This document shows, piece after piece, positions 8,235 through 16,971 of a DNA stretch of 64,000 nucleotides. The translations under genes were made by a program, and so were the position numbers. The stretch comes from Pseudarthrobacter sp. AL07. Lineage in GTDB: Bacteria; Actinomycetota; Actinomycetes; Actinomycetales; Micrococcaceae. Where the stretch lies: contig NZ_JASBRB010000004.1 of the NCBI RefSeq assembly GCF_029960665.1, positions 1 to 64,000 on the forward strand. Reading direction: 5' to 3'. The notes below the pieces were generated by a model. That model ran no database searches and had not been told where the DNA came from. It saw nothing but the letters and a program-made list of their open reading frames with translations. Position 1 is the stretch's first letter; the number at the start of each line of letters is the position of its first letter.

Positions 8235-9427
8235 GCCTCAAGGAACAGTTCGGCAAGGACGTCCTGCTCACCGGCTGGGGCCACAGCCGGTTCGGCAAAC
8301 TGACGGACGAGACCCTCGAGTCCCTGATCGTCCAGGTGGCCACCGAGGCCATCGGCAACGCCGGGATTGAGCCCGGCCAGATCGATGAGATCTACCTGGG
8401 CCAGTTCAACTCCGGCATGATGCCCTTGGCCTTCCCGTCGTCGCTTGCCCTGCAGGTCTCGCCGGACCTGGCCAACGTCGCTGCCACACGTGTGGAGAAC
8501 GCCTGCGCGTCCGGTTCGGCCGCGTTCCAGCAGGGCACCAAGTCCCTGCTGGCCGGGACGGCGAAGACAGTGCTGGTGATCGGCGCAGAAAAAATGACCC
8601 ACGCCGGTGCCGACGTCGTAGGGGCCGCCCTGCTGGGCGCTGACTACGACATGGCCGGCCAGACGTCCACCACCGGCTTTACAGGCCTGTTCGCGGACGT
8701 CGCCAAGCACTACGACAAGCGCTACGGTCGCGGCGACGGAAAGCTGGGCGACGTGCTTGGCTCCATCGCGGCCAAGAACCACCGCAACGGCGTGGACAAC
8801 CCCTACGCCCAGCTCCGCAAGGACCTCGGTGAGGAGTTCTGCCGCACCATTTCGGACAAGAACCCCATGGTAGCCGATCCCCTGCGCCGCACCGACTGCT
8901 CCCCCGTATCCGACGGCGCCGCCGCCGTTGTACTCTCCGTCTCACCAACCGGCGGAGTGGCTCAGCCGGTAAGGCTCGCCGGTTTTGGCCACGCGAACGA
9001 CTTCTTTCCGGCCGAACGGCGGAACCCCACCGCCTTCGCCGCCACCAGGGTGTCCTGGCAGCGCGCGCTGGGGATGGCCGGCGTCGGGCTTGAAGACCTG
9101 GACTTCGCTGAGGTCCACGACTGCTTCACCATCGCCGAACTGCTCATGTACGAGGCCATGGGACTGACCGAACCGGGCCAGGGCGCCCGCGCCATCGAGG
9201 AAGGCTGGGTCTTCAAGGACGGCAAGCTGCCCGTCAACGTCTCCGGCGGGCTCAAGGCCAAAGGCCACCCCGTCGGCGCCACCGGCGTCTCCCAGCACGT
9301 CATCGCCGCCATGCAGCTCACCGGCACGGCAGGAGCGATGCAGCTGGCCAACCCGCGCCGTGCCGCAGTCCAGAACATGGGCGGCGTAGGCATCGCCAAC
9401 TACGTCAGCGTCCTCGAGACCGTCTAA
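8231..9427 (+). CDS. Thiolase (SCP2/acetyl-CoA acetyltransferase type)
   Basis: 398 residues. It should cleave a 3-oxoacyl-CoA with CoA to give acetyl-CoA, downstream of the CoA-transferase. The nucleophilic Cys is in [15 protein letters not shown], the HDCF motif is in [14 protein letters not shown], and the C-terminal [14 protein letters not shown] carries the active-site His. The HDCF pattern places it nearer the SCP-x thiolases than classic PcaF (which has NEAF). The 4-bp overlap with subunit B makes the three genes one operon. A long inverted repeat at 9443-9507 follows. Confidence 0.9.
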   Translation: MSLKEQFGKDVLLTGWGHSRFGKLTDETLESLIVQVATEAIGNAGIEPGQIDEIYLGQFNSGMMPLAFPSSLALQVSPDLANVAATRVENACASGSAAFQQGTKSLLAGTAKTVLVIGAEKMTHAGADVVGAALLGADYDMAGQTSTTGFTGLFADVAKHYDKRYGRGDGKLGDVLGSIAAKNHRNGVDNPYAQLRKDLGEEFCRTISDKNPMVADPLRRTDCSPVSDGAAAVVLSVSPTGGVAQPVRLAGFGHANDFFPAERRNPTAFAATRVSWQRALGMAGVGLEDLDFAEVHDCFTIAELLMYEAMGLTEPGQGARAIEEGWVFKDGKLPVNVSGGLKAKGHPVGATGVSQHVIAAMQLTGTAGAMQLANPRRAAVQNMGGVGIANYVSVLETV

Positions 9428-9442
9428 GCCGTCTAAGCCCAC

Positions 9443-9507
9443 GGAGTTTTTGTCCAGATAGTGGATCCTAAAGCGGACCTAAGTGCCATCATCTGGACAA
9501 AAACTCC
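9443..9507. terminator. Perfect 17-bp-arm inverted repeat between convergent genes
   Basis: GGAGTTTTTGTCCAGAT (9443-9459) is the exact reverse complement of 9491-9507, with a 31-nt spacer. It lies between the converging thiolase and ankyrin genes. It may be a two-way terminator, though the spacer is long and no T-run follows; a REP-like element is the other option. Confidence 0.65.
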
Positions 9508-9526
9508 AAGCCGGGGCGGCGGGTTA

Positions 9527-10240
9527 CTAACCGTTGCCACGGATCAGGTTGGCGATCTCCACAAAGCCCAGGCGTTCGGCGTTCTCCAAGGCGGTCCGCC
9601 CCTGGGGATCCCGGATGTTCGGGTCTCCACCCGCATCCAGGAGTTGGCGCACGACGTCCTGCTGCCTGGGCCCGCCGTTGTTGAGCAGGATGGCCTCCTG
9701 CATGGCGGTCCAGCCGAGGTTGTTCACATGGTTCACGGGCACCCTGGCGGCCAGGAGGATGCGGACCGTCTCCACGTGGCCGTGCTCGCTCGCGGGAATC
9801 AGCGCAGTCCCGCCATACCGGTTGGTGCTGGCAACGTCCGCTCCGGCCGCCAGCGTCAGCCGGAGAACGTCGTTGAATCCCTCGGCTCCGGCATAGAGGA
9901 ACGCGGAATCCTGGATTGCGTCCTTGGCGTTCACATCGCCGCCGCGGCCGATGAGCTCGCCGACCAGCGCCACGTTGTTCGCCTTCGCCGCGGCGACCAG
10001 TTCCTGGTCAAGCTGTGCCTGTGCCTCGCCGGACAGCACGGGCGCCGTGGTGGCTGCCTGTGTGGAAGTGGCCGGAACCGAGGGCTCCGGGCTCGCCAGG
10101 ACGGACGACGGCGGCGACGCCAGCCGCTGCGGCTCACCGGGACCCGCCTGGCAGGCGGCCAGGCACAATGCAACCCCAGCCGCGAGCGCGAGTAGCGCCG
10201 CGGCCCTGCGTGCCCGGCGCCAAGTCCTGAACCGTCTCAT
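9527..10240 (-). CDS. Ankyrin-repeat lipoprotein
   Basis: 237 residues. A basic N-terminus (MRRFRTWRRARR) and hydrophobic stretch end in a lipobox, CLAACQAG, so the protein should be lipid-anchored outside the membrane. A Pro/Ser/Thr linker follows, then about four ankyrin units (LVGELIGRGGDVNAKD, TALIPASEHGHVETVRILL, TAMQEAILLNNGG, LLDAGGDPNIRDPQGRTAL). The frame is open upstream, but ATG 10240 fits the signal peptide. TAGGCT ends 7 nt before the ATG and overlaps the stop of the upstream GlcG-like gene. It may bind the neighbouring protein; that is inference. Confidence 0.85.
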   Translation of the reverse strand: MRRFRTWRRARRAAALLALAAGVALCLAACQAGPGEPQRLASPPSSVLASPEPSVPATSTQAATTAPVLSGEAQAQLDQELVAAAKANNVALVGELIGRGGDVNAKDAIQDSAFLYAGAEGFNDVLRLTLAAGADVASTNRYGGTALIPASEHGHVETVRILLAARVPVNHVNNLGWTAMQEAILLNNGGPRQQDVVRQLLDAGGDPNIRDPQGRTALENAERLGFVEIANLIRGNG

Positions 10241-10250
10241 GGAGCCGAGC

Positions 10251-10838
10251 CTACTTGGCCGGGCTGGCTGCCAGCGCGGCGATAGCCTCGGCGCCGGCTG
10301 TGGCGCAGGCCTCGTCCAGATTCCCGTCTGGGGCGCCGCCCACACCGATGCCTGCCACGGACACACCGTTCACCTTCAGCGGGACGCCACCGGCGAGGAA
10401 CAGGGTGCCGGGGAGGTCCGCAATGCTGGGCCCGTTGCCGTTGACGCGCTTGGCCAGCTCACTGGTCGGCGCACCGAACGCGGCGGCGGTGTAGGCCTTC
10501 CGCTTGGCTGCTTCGATCGTGTGCTCGGCGGCGTTGTCGCCGCGCAGGAGCGCCTGGACGGTGCCGAACCTGTCCACCAGTGCCACCGTGACGAACGGCA
10601 GCTTGTCCGCCTGGCATTTGGCGAGGGCTGCCCGGACTGCGTCGGAAGAGGCGCCCACAGCGATGCGGTTCTGCGCCACGACAGTTTCCGGCGCCTGCGG
10701 GATGTCGACTGCGGGTACGGCGGCAGGGGCGGCCACTTGGCTGGTCCCGGCATTGGCTGCAACGGTCAGCCCTCCAGTCAGCAGCAAAGCTCCGGCGGCG
10801 GCAGCGGCAGCGGCGGCAATCTTGTTGGATTTCTTCAC
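10251..10838 (-). CDS. Exported GlcG/HbpS-family protein
   Basis: 195 residues. A signal peptide (MKKSNKIAAAAAAAAGALLL) is followed by a GlcG/HbpS fold: VDRFGTVQALLRGDNA, AKRKAYTAAAFGAPTSEL, LPGTLFLAGGVPL, and VAGIGVGGAPDGNLDEACA. In Streptomyces the HbpS member binds haem and signals to a membrane kinase. A histidine kinase gene starts 250 bp away in the opposite direction, which recalls that arrangement but does not prove it. The GTG start at 10838 follows AAGGAG. The ankyrin lipoprotein begins 10 bp downstream. Confidence 0.82.
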   Translation of the reverse strand: MKKSNKIAAAAAAAAGALLLTGGLTVAANAGTSQVAAPAAVPAVDIPQAPETVVAQNRIAVGASSDAVRAALAKCQADKLPFVTVALVDRFGTVQALLRGDNAAEHTIEAAKRKAYTAAAFGAPTSELAKRVNGNGPSIADLPGTLFLAGGVPLKVNGVSVAGIGVGGAPDGNLDEACATAGAEAIAALAASPAK

Positions 10839-11087
10839 GGTGATCTCCTTGGGTTGATGGACGTGGGTTGATGGAACCACGTTGGTGGAATGGGGCCCAC
10901 GTTGGCGGAATGCCCTCATGGGCATCGGCTCCATCCATCCTGTCCAGGCCAGCCGGAACAAACATCGGGCCTTCGGCTGTGCCGGGCTCCCCCGAAAGGC
11001 CAGCGGCATCAGCCAAAAGGCTGAGAGACCAGTAACGGCAAGGGCAATAGCATGGGATAGGAACACTCCTGACCTGAACCGGACCCC

Positions 11088-12350
11088 ATGCCCTCCTCAG
11101 CCACTCCCCGCAAAACCCTGACAGCCGGATCCCCACCGACCACCGGATCCTCCCTCCCTGCCGAGCCTGCCTCGGCAGCCGGCCGGTTCGGCCGGATCGA
11201 CGCCGCCGTCCACTTGGGCTTCGCGGTCCTGCTCGTCGCGTCGGCCGTGCGCTATGTCATGCGGCACAGCCTGCCGGACAACCTCCTGGTCCTCGGCCTG
11301 GCAGGAGCGGTGTGCGCCCTGTACGCCGTGATCGCTGCACTTGCCCGGCAGAGGCGCCCGTGGGCGCTCTGGATGCTCGCGTTTGTGGCCGTCTGGGCTG
11401 CGTTGGTCATTGCCGCACCCAGCTTTGGCTGGTGTTCCTTTGCGATCTTCTTCCTGTGCCGGACGGCCTTTACTGGCACCGTGGGTTACGTGGCGGCGGG
11501 GGCGACGGCGGCCGCCACCGCCGTCGGGCTGTTCCGGCTCAGCGACGGGACGGACCTCGCGATGCTGCTGGGACCGCTCGCCGTCGGCGTTATGCTGACG
11601 CTGATCTATGACCGGATCGAGCACGACGCCGCGGAACAGCGGCGCCTCCATGCGGAGGTATCGCTGGCACAGCGGCAGCTGGCGGCCAGCGAGCGCCGGG
11701 CCGGCACCATCGCCGAACGCGAACGCATATCGCGGGAGATCCACGACACCGTGACGCAGGGCCTGGCCAGCAGCCTGCTGCTCCTGGAGGCCGCTGGCCG
11801 TTCGTGGCCGGGCCAGGCATCGCGCCAGGAGCTCAGCCAGGCTACGGAGCTGCTGCGCCGGAACCTTTCCGAGACCCGCAGCCTGGTCCACGAGCTCGCC
11901 GCCCCGGGCCTTGACGCGTCGCCGCTTCCCGAGGCCCTGCACCAAGCGGCCGCCCAGTACGTCCCGCACGCCCGGCTCCTGGTCACCGGCGAGCCGGGGG
12001 ACGTTCCTCCGGAAGTCCGGCACACCTTGTTGCGGGTGGTCCAAAGCGCGGCCGCGAACATCCAGCAGCACGCAAACGCCGCCACCACAACCCTGACACT
12101 GGGGTTCCTTCCTGATTCGGTCACCCTTGACATCTACGACGACGGAACCGGCTTTGACCCGTCGGCGGCAGCACCGCCGTCGGACGCCGGAGGATACGGA
12201 CTGCGGGCCATGCGCCAGCGTGTGGAGCAGCTGGGCGGCGTATTCTCGGTTGAAAGCACCCTCGGCGAAGGGACCATTGTGGCCGCACAAGTACCGGTTC
12301 GGGTGCAGTCAGTGCCACCAGCGCAGCAGAGCACCCGGGACGACGCATGA
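11088..12350 (+). CDS. Sensor histidine kinase (NarL/DegS type, HisKA_3)
   Basis: 420 residues. Four to five membrane segments occupy roughly residues 38-160 with short loops, so there is no large outside domain. A coiled linker follows, then the dimerisation/phosphoacceptor helix (ERISREIHDTVTQGLASSL, phospho-His in HDTV), then the ATPase domain with its N-box (ANIQQHANAA), DDGTGFDP and GGYGLRAMRQRVEQLGG. It overlaps the response regulator by 4 bp (ATGA). It is divergent from the HbpS-like gene, a possible partner. Confidence 0.9.
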   Translation: MPSSATPRKTLTAGSPPTTGSSLPAEPASAAGRFGRIDAAVHLGFAVLLVASAVRYVMRHSLPDNLLVLGLAGAVCALYAVIAALARQRRPWALWMLAFVAVWAALVIAAPSFGWCSFAIFFLCRTAFTGTVGYVAAGATAAATAVGLFRLSDGTDLAMLLGPLAVGVMLTLIYDRIEHDAAEQRRLHAEVSLAQRQLAASERRAGTIAERERISREIHDTVTQGLASSLLLLEAAGRSWPGQASRQELSQATELLRRNLSETRSLVHELAAPGLDASPLPEALHQAAAQYVPHARLLVTGEPGDVPPEVRHTLLRVVQSAAANIQQHANAATTTLTLGFLPDSVTLDIYDDGTGFDPSAAAPPSDAGGYGLRAMRQRVEQLGGVFSVESTLGEGTIVAAQVPVRVQSVPPAQQSTRDDA

Positions 12351-12973
12351 CCGGCATCACCGTCCTCCTGGTGGACGACCACTTGGTGGTCCGGAGCGGG
12401 CTCAAGGCGCTGCTGGGCACGCAGCCTGACTTTGACGTGGTGGCCGAGGCCGCCTCCGGCGAGGATGCCTTGGGGCTGGTGGAACAGCACTCCCCAGCCG
12501 TGGTGGTGATGGATCTGGCCATGGGCGCCGGAATGGACGGGATCGAGGCCATCAAGCAGCTGCGCCAGCGCAACAGCCGGCAGGCCATCCTGGTGTTCAC
12601 CACGTACGATTCGGACGCGGACATTGTCCGGGCCGTGGACGCCGGCGCCATGGGCTACCTCCTAAAGGACGCCGCCCCGGACGAAATCTTTGCCGCCATC
12701 CGCGCTGCCGTACAGGGGAAAAGCGTGATGAGCGCCCCGGTGGCCTCCCGGCTCTTCCAGCAGCTGCGCAATCCCGACGAGGTCCTGACGCCCCGGGAAG
12801 CTGAGCTGCTAAGCCTCCTGACCGAGGGGCTCAGCAACCGGGAACTGGGCCAGCGGCTCTTCATCTCCGAGGCCACCGTCAAGACCCATCTGGCGCATAT
12901 CTACACCAAGCTCGGGGTGGAAACCCGCGCCGCTGCCATCGCCACTGCCATCCGCCGGGAGGGTATGCGCTAG
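12347..12973 (+). CDS. LuxR/NarL-family response regulator
   Basis: 208 residues. The receiver domain has the acidic pocket in LLVDDHLVVRSG, the phosphoacceptor Asp in VVVMDLAMG, the Thr of TTYDSDADI and the Lys of LLKDAAPDEI. The C-terminal LuxR helix-turn-helix runs from LTPREAELLSLLTEGLSN to VKTHLAHIYTKLGV. It is co-translated with the kinase. Its target genes are not evident; the divergent HbpS-like/ankyrin pair is the nearest candidate. Confidence 0.93.
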   Translation: MTGITVLLVDDHLVVRSGLKALLGTQPDFDVVAEAASGEDALGLVEQHSPAVVVMDLAMGAGMDGIEAIKQLRQRNSRQAILVFTTYDSDADIVRAVDAGAMGYLLKDAAPDEIFAAIRAAVQGKSVMSAPVASRLFQQLRNPDEVLTPREAELLSLLTEGLSNRELGQRLFISEATVKTHLAHIYTKLGVETRAAAIATAIRREGMR

Positions 12974-13037
12974 CCCGGAGCAGGTAATTCCCGGGTACCA
13001 CTTCTGTAACAGGAGTGACACTTGATGACTGCAGCTA

Positions 13038-13066
13038 TTGCACGCCCACCGCGCAGCCCCTAGGTT
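13038..13066 (+). promoter_or_regulatory. Promoter of the cold-shock gene
   Basis: TTGCAC (13038-13043), a 17-bp spacer, then TAGGTT (13061-13066). Transcription from about 13073 would give a leader of some 70 nt before the ATG at 13144, as is usual for cold-shock mRNAs. Confidence 0.6.
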
Positions 13067-13143
13067 TGAGACAGCGGACTACAGACTCCGCGTCTGCCTG
13101 CCGTCCGAGCAGGACCAGAAAAGGGTTACAAAGGAAGTTAGCA

Positions 13144-13347
13144 ATGGCAACAGGCACAGTTAAATGGTTCAACGCTGAAAAGGGCTTTGGCTTCATCGCT
13201 CCGGACGACGGATCCGCCGATGTTTTCGCGCACTACTCGGCAATCGCCAGCAGCGGCTACCGCTCACTGGACGAGAACCAGAAAGTCGAATTCGATGTGA
13301 CCCAAGGTCCCAAGGGCCCGCAGGCAGAGAACATTCGCCCGCTCTAA
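13144..13347 (+). CDS. cspA: Cold-shock protein (CspA family)
   Basis: 67 residues, one OB-fold domain. RNP1 is KGFGFIAPD and RNP2 is DVFAHYSAI; the start [16 protein letters not shown] is nearly invariant in actinobacterial CspA. It binds single-stranded RNA or DNA as an RNA chaperone in the cytosol. An AAAGGAAG ribosome site lies before the ATG, and a strong terminator follows, so it is a one-gene transcript. Confidence 0.97.
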   Translation: MATGTVKWFNAEKGFGFIAPDDGSADVFAHYSAIASSGYRSLDENQKVEFDVTQGPKGPQAENIRPL

Positions 13348-13360
13348 GGTTCTGATTAAC

Positions 13361-13401
13361 TGCCCTGGCCGTGCTGCAAAGCATGGCCAGGGCAGTTTTT
13401 T
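13361..13401 (+). terminator. Rho-independent terminator of cspA
   Basis: TGCCCTGGCC (13361-13370) pairs with GGCCAGGGCA (13385-13394), followed by a run of T residues. This is the clearest intrinsic terminator in the window. Confidence 0.9.
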
Positions 13402-13428
13402 GTTAAGCTCTCCATGACCCGTAAATTT

Positions 13429-14625
13429 CTAGACGAAGGCCGATTTTCCGGTGACGGCCCGGCCCACAATCAGCGAATTGATTTCATAGCTGCCCTCATA
13501 GGTATAGAGGATTTCGGCATCGCCAAACAGCTTGCCCATTTCATAATCCGAGCTGATTCCGTTGCCGCCCAGCAGAGACCGTCCCATCGCCACCGACGCG
13601 CGGGCCAGCCGGGTGCACGTGGACTTTGCCATGGCAGCCTGGGCCATCTCCAGCTTGCCGTCCGTCTGGATCCGGGCGAGCTGTGCCATCAGCGCCAGTG
13701 ACGCGGAGGCGTTGCCGAGTATTTCCGCCAGTTGCTGCTGGACCAGCTGGAAGCAGGCCAGTTCCTTGCCGAATTGCCTGCGTTCCAGTGAGTAGGAACG
13801 GGCGACGTCGAACGCGGCCAGCTGGATCCCGGCACCCTGCCAGCCGACCCAGGCGCGCGAATCCCGCAGGAGCCCGTTGGCTTTGGAGAAGTCGGTGGCG
13901 CCCGGCAGCATGTTGGCCGCCGGAATCCTGACGTTGTCCAGCACGATGTCCGCGTTCTGCATGATCCGCAGGCCGATCTTGTTGGCAATCTTGGTGGCCC
14001 GGTAGCCCGCACGGTCCGTCTCCACAATGAAGCCTTTGATCTGCCCGTCCGCTGCGTCGCGCGCCCACACCAGGGCAAAGTCCGCGATGGTCCCGGAGCC
14101 GATCCAGCGTTTGGCGCCGTTGATCACCCACTCGCCGCCCTCGAGCCGCGCGGATGTTTCCAGCCCGCCGGCGATGTCCGAGCCGTGATCGGGTTCGGTC
14201 AGGGCGAAGGCGCCGAGTTGGGTAAAGGTTGTCAGGCCAGGCAGCCACCGCTGCTTCTGTTCCGCGGAGCCGAGGGCGTCGATCATCCCCACGATCAGTT
14301 CGTTGTGGATCCCTACCAAGGCCGACAGCGAAACGTCCGCCCTGGCCACTTCGACGTACATCAGGCCCTTGAAGAGCTTGGATGTGCCGTCCGTCTGCAG
14401 CCTGCCCAGCCCGTGCTTGCCCATTTCCGCCAGCAACCCGAACGGGAATTCCTCGCGGTTCCAGTAGCCGATGGATGCCTGGCGCACCGTGGACTGCAGG
14501 AACGCCCGGATTTCCAGGTAGCGCACGCGTTCCGCCGCCGGCAGGAGGTCCACGATGTGCATCAGGTCCGCCTCGGGAAAGGGCAGGGCTTCGGTCACAA
14601 CACGCTCACGTCCTTGTGGCTGCAC
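13429..14625 (-). CDS. Acyl-CoA dehydrogenase (glutaryl-CoA dehydrogenase-like)
   Basis: 398 residues, a FAD-dependent acyl-CoA dehydrogenase that makes the trans-2-enoyl-CoA. FAD contacts are in FALTEPDHGSDIAGG and RWIGSGTIADF. The C-terminal YTYEGSYEINSLIVGRAVTG places the catalytic Glu as in the glutaryl-CoA and short branched-chain groups. It starts at GTG 14625 after AAGGGAT and is divergent from the acyl-CoA synthetase, with a 16-bp palindrome between them. Beside a valine-degradation operon it could act on isobutyryl-CoA, but the closest look is GcdH; the substrate is open. Confidence 0.85.
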   Translation of the reverse strand: MQPQGRERVVTEALPFPEADLMHIVDLLPAAERVRYLEIRAFLQSTVRQASIGYWNREEFPFGLLAEMGKHGLGRLQTDGTSKLFKGLMYVEVARADVSLSALVGIHNELIVGMIDALGSAEQKQRWLPGLTTFTQLGAFALTEPDHGSDIAGGLETSARLEGGEWVINGAKRWIGSGTIADFALVWARDAADGQIKGFIVETDRAGYRATKIANKIGLRIMQNADIVLDNVRIPAANMLPGATDFSKANGLLRDSRAWVGWQGAGIQLAAFDVARSYSLERRQFGKELACFQLVQQQLAEILGNASASLALMAQLARIQTDGKLEMAQAAMAKSTCTRLARASVAMGRSLLGGNGISSDYEMGKLFGDAEILYTYEGSYEINSLIVGRAVTGKSAFV

Positions 14626-14691
14626 GCTTCATATCCCTTCGGTCTTCCAAACCCTTGGATGTCCTAGTATATTGCACAGGGATGGATTTTT

Positions 14692-14707
14692 AGTGATGCG
14701 CATCACT
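14692..14707. promoter_or_regulatory. 16-bp perfect palindrome in the divergent promoter region
   Basis: AGTGATGCGCATCACT lies 20 bp before the acyl-CoA synthetase ATG and 67 bp before the acyl-CoA dehydrogenase GTG. Its size and symmetry suit a dimeric repressor; the MarR regulator encoded after the synthetase is the obvious candidate. Confidence 0.55.
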
Positions 14708-14726
14708 GGACGAAAGGTGTCCCCCA

Positions 14727-16454
14727 ATGTCAGTCACCGATGACTTCCGCGAGGCACGCGACCGCCTGCTTGCCCTGCATTCGGACTACCACCAGGCCAC
14801 GCGCGAGTTCGTGTGGCCGCAGTTCACGGAATTCAACTTTGCCTTGGACTGGTTCGATCAGATCGCCGCAGATCCTGAGAAGGCCAATAATCCGGCTCTG
14901 GTCATCGTGGAGCAGGACGGCTCGGCCACCCGCCGGAGTTTCACGGACCTGGCCGCCCGTTCGAACCAGGTGGCCAACTGGCTGCGAAGCCAAGGCATGC
15001 GCCGCGGGGACCGCATGATCGTCATGCTGGGCAACCAGGTGGAGCTTTGGGAGCTGATGCTGGCCGGCATCAAGCTGGGTATTGTCCTGATCCCCACCAC
15101 CACTCTGATGGGACCAGAGGACCTGGCCGAACGCGTGGAGCGCGGCGAGGCGGGCTGGGCCGCCGTCGGGCGTTCCAACATCGGTAAGTTTGCCGGCGTC
15201 CCCGGCGATTACCGCCTGATCGAAATCGGCGCCGGTGGCCGTTCAGCCGGCACCCCCGGGGCCCTCCAGTACAGGGATTCGACGACGACGGCAGTCACCT
15301 TCACGGCCGATGCCCCCACCCAGGCGGACGAGACGCTGCTGCTGTATTTCACCTCCGGAACCACCTCGAAGGCCAAGCTGGTGGAGCACACCCACACGTC
15401 GTACCCGGTGGGGCATCTCTCCACGATGTACTGGATTGGCCTGGAACCTGGTGACGTCCACCTGAATGTGGCATCGCCGGGCTGGGGCAAACACGCGTGG
15501 TCCAATTTCTTTGCCCCGTGGATCGCGGAGGCGTGCGTTTTTGTCTACAACTACGAACGGTTCGACGCCCGTGCCCTGATGGAGCAGATGGACCGCGAGC
15601 GTGTCACCAGCTTCTGCGCCCCGCCCACGGTCTGGCGGATGCTGATCCAGGCGGACCTGAAAGTGCTGAAAACTCCTCCCACCAAGGTGGTCTCCGCGGG
15701 CGAACCGCTGAACGCTGAAGTGATCGAACAGGTCCAGCGCGCGTGGGGCCAGACCATCCGGGACGGCTTCGGCCAGACCGAAACCACTGTCCAGGTAGCC
15801 AACACGCCGAGCCAGCCGGTCACCGTAGGCGCCATGGGGCGGCCTCTTCCCGGCTTCAACGTGGTGCTGGTGGACCCGACCACCGGGGAAGAAGCCGACG
15901 ACGGCGAGCTTTGCCTTCGCCTGGACCCCCGGCCGGTGGGGCTGATGAAGGGCTACTACGGTGACGCGGAACGGACCGCTGAGGCGTTCCGCGGCGGTTA
16001 CTACCACACGGGCGACATGGCCAGCCGGGATATACAGGGCGTCATCACCTACGTGGGCCGCGACGACGACGTCTTCAAATCTTCCGACTACCGGCTCTCG
16101 CCATTCGAACTGGAGAGCGTGCTGCTGGAACACCCGGCCGTGGCCGAAGCGGCAGTGGTTCCGTCGCCGGATGCGCTCAAGCTCTCCGTCCCCAAGGCCT
16201 ACGTTGTCCTGGTGTCCGGGCTGGAACCGGGGCCGGAGCTGGCGGAGGACATCCTGCGGTACTGCCGCGAACACCTGGCGCCGTTCAAGCGGATCCGGCG
16301 GTTGGAATTCGCGGCGCTACCCAAGACCATCTCGGGCAAAATCCGCCGTGTGGAGCTGCGGCACAATGAGCAACTCCGGCACGGCGGGGTCACCCATCCT
16401 GACGGCCTCGGCGTGGAGTACTCCGAGGCGGATTTCCCTGGGCTGAAAGGCTGA
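14727..16454 (+). CDS. AMP-forming acyl-CoA synthetase (medium-chain/Acs-like)
   Basis: 575 residues of the ANL superfamily. It activates a carboxylic acid to acyl-AMP and then acyl-CoA. The P-loop-like motif is LLYFTSGTTSKAKLVEHTH, A5 is GFGQTETT, the hinge/A8 is YHTGDMASRD with GRDDDVFKSSDYRLSP, and the A10 lysine is in PKTISGKIRRVEL. The N-terminal FNFALDWFD segment is typical of medium-chain or aromatic-acid members. The MarR gene follows after 2 bp. Feeding the adjacent dehydrogenase/hydratase steps is the likely role. Confidence 0.9.
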   Translation: MSVTDDFREARDRLLALHSDYHQATREFVWPQFTEFNFALDWFDQIAADPEKANNPALVIVEQDGSATRRSFTDLAARSNQVANWLRSQGMRRGDRMIVMLGNQVELWELMLAGIKLGIVLIPTTTLMGPEDLAERVERGEAGWAAVGRSNIGKFAGVPGDYRLIEIGAGGRSAGTPGALQYRDSTTTAVTFTADAPTQADETLLLYFTSGTTSKAKLVEHTHTSYPVGHLSTMYWIGLEPGDVHLNVASPGWGKHAWSNFFAPWIAEACVFVYNYERFDARALMEQMDRERVTSFCAPPTVWRMLIQADLKVLKTPPTKVVSAGEPLNAEVIEQVQRAWGQTIRDGFGQTETTVQVANTPSQPVTVGAMGRPLPGFNVVLVDPTTGEEADDGELCLRLDPRPVGLMKGYYGDAERTAEAFRGGYYHTGDMASRDIQGVITYVGRDDDVFKSSDYRLSPFELESVLLEHPAVAEAAVVPSPDALKLSVPKAYVVLVSGLEPGPELAEDILRYCREHLAPFKRIRRLEFAALPKTISGKIRRVELRHNEQLRHGGVTHPDGLGVEYSEADFPGLKG

Positions 16455-16456
16455 GG

Positions 16457-16966
16457 ATGGCCGCGCCACTGCCCCGGGACCCCATCGCCGATGCCCAACG
16501 GAACTGGGAGGAGCACGGCTGGGCTGACGTCGCCGCGCCCATGGCCGCGATCACCGCGATCATGCGCACCCAGCAGATCCTGCTGGCCCGGATCGAGGGT
16601 GCCCTGAAGCCGTTCGGGCTGACCTTCGCCCGCTACGAGCTGCTCGCGCTCCTCAGCTTCGCCCGCAGCGGCGCGCTGCCCATGAACAAGGCGAGCGCCC
16701 TGCTCCAGGTCCATCCCACCTCGGTGACGAACGCCGTCGACCGTTTGGAAGGCTCGGGACTGGTGGCCCGTTCGCCGCACCCTACGGACGGGCGTACCAC
16801 GCTGATCGAGCTCACCGCGGAGGGGCGGACCGTGGCCAAACGCGCGACGGCGGTGCTCAACACCGAGGTGTTTGGCCAGTCAGGGTTCGACGCGGCCGAT
16901 GTGGACCAGCTGATCCGCATCCTGGGCACCTTCCGCCGGAATGCGGGGGACTTCACGGACGGCTAA
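16457..16966 (+). CDS. MarR-family transcriptional regulator
   Basis: 169 residues. The winged helix-turn-helix runs from LTFARYELLALLSFARSG through NKASALLQVHPTSVTNAVDRL to the wing RSPHPTDGRTTLIELT, flanked by dimerisation helices. It lies 2 bp after the synthetase stop and is probably co-transcribed with it. MarR proteins in such settings often sense an acyl- or aryl-CoA. The 16-bp palindrome at 14692 is a plausible site. It converges on the enoyl-CoA hydratase with a 5-bp gap. Confidence 0.9.
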   Translation: MAAPLPRDPIADAQRNWEEHGWADVAAPMAAITAIMRTQQILLARIEGALKPFGLTFARYELLALLSFARSGALPMNKASALLQVHPTSVTNAVDRLEGSGLVARSPHPTDGRTTLIELTAEGRTVAKRATAVLNTEVFGQSGFDAADVDQLIRILGTFRRNAGDFTDG

Positions 16967-16971
16967 TCCCG

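Noticed and set aside
11021..11026. CTGAGA resembling the core of a TPP riboswitch before the histidine kinase gene
   Set aside because: The other conserved parts of the THI box are missing and the downstream gene has no link to thiamine.
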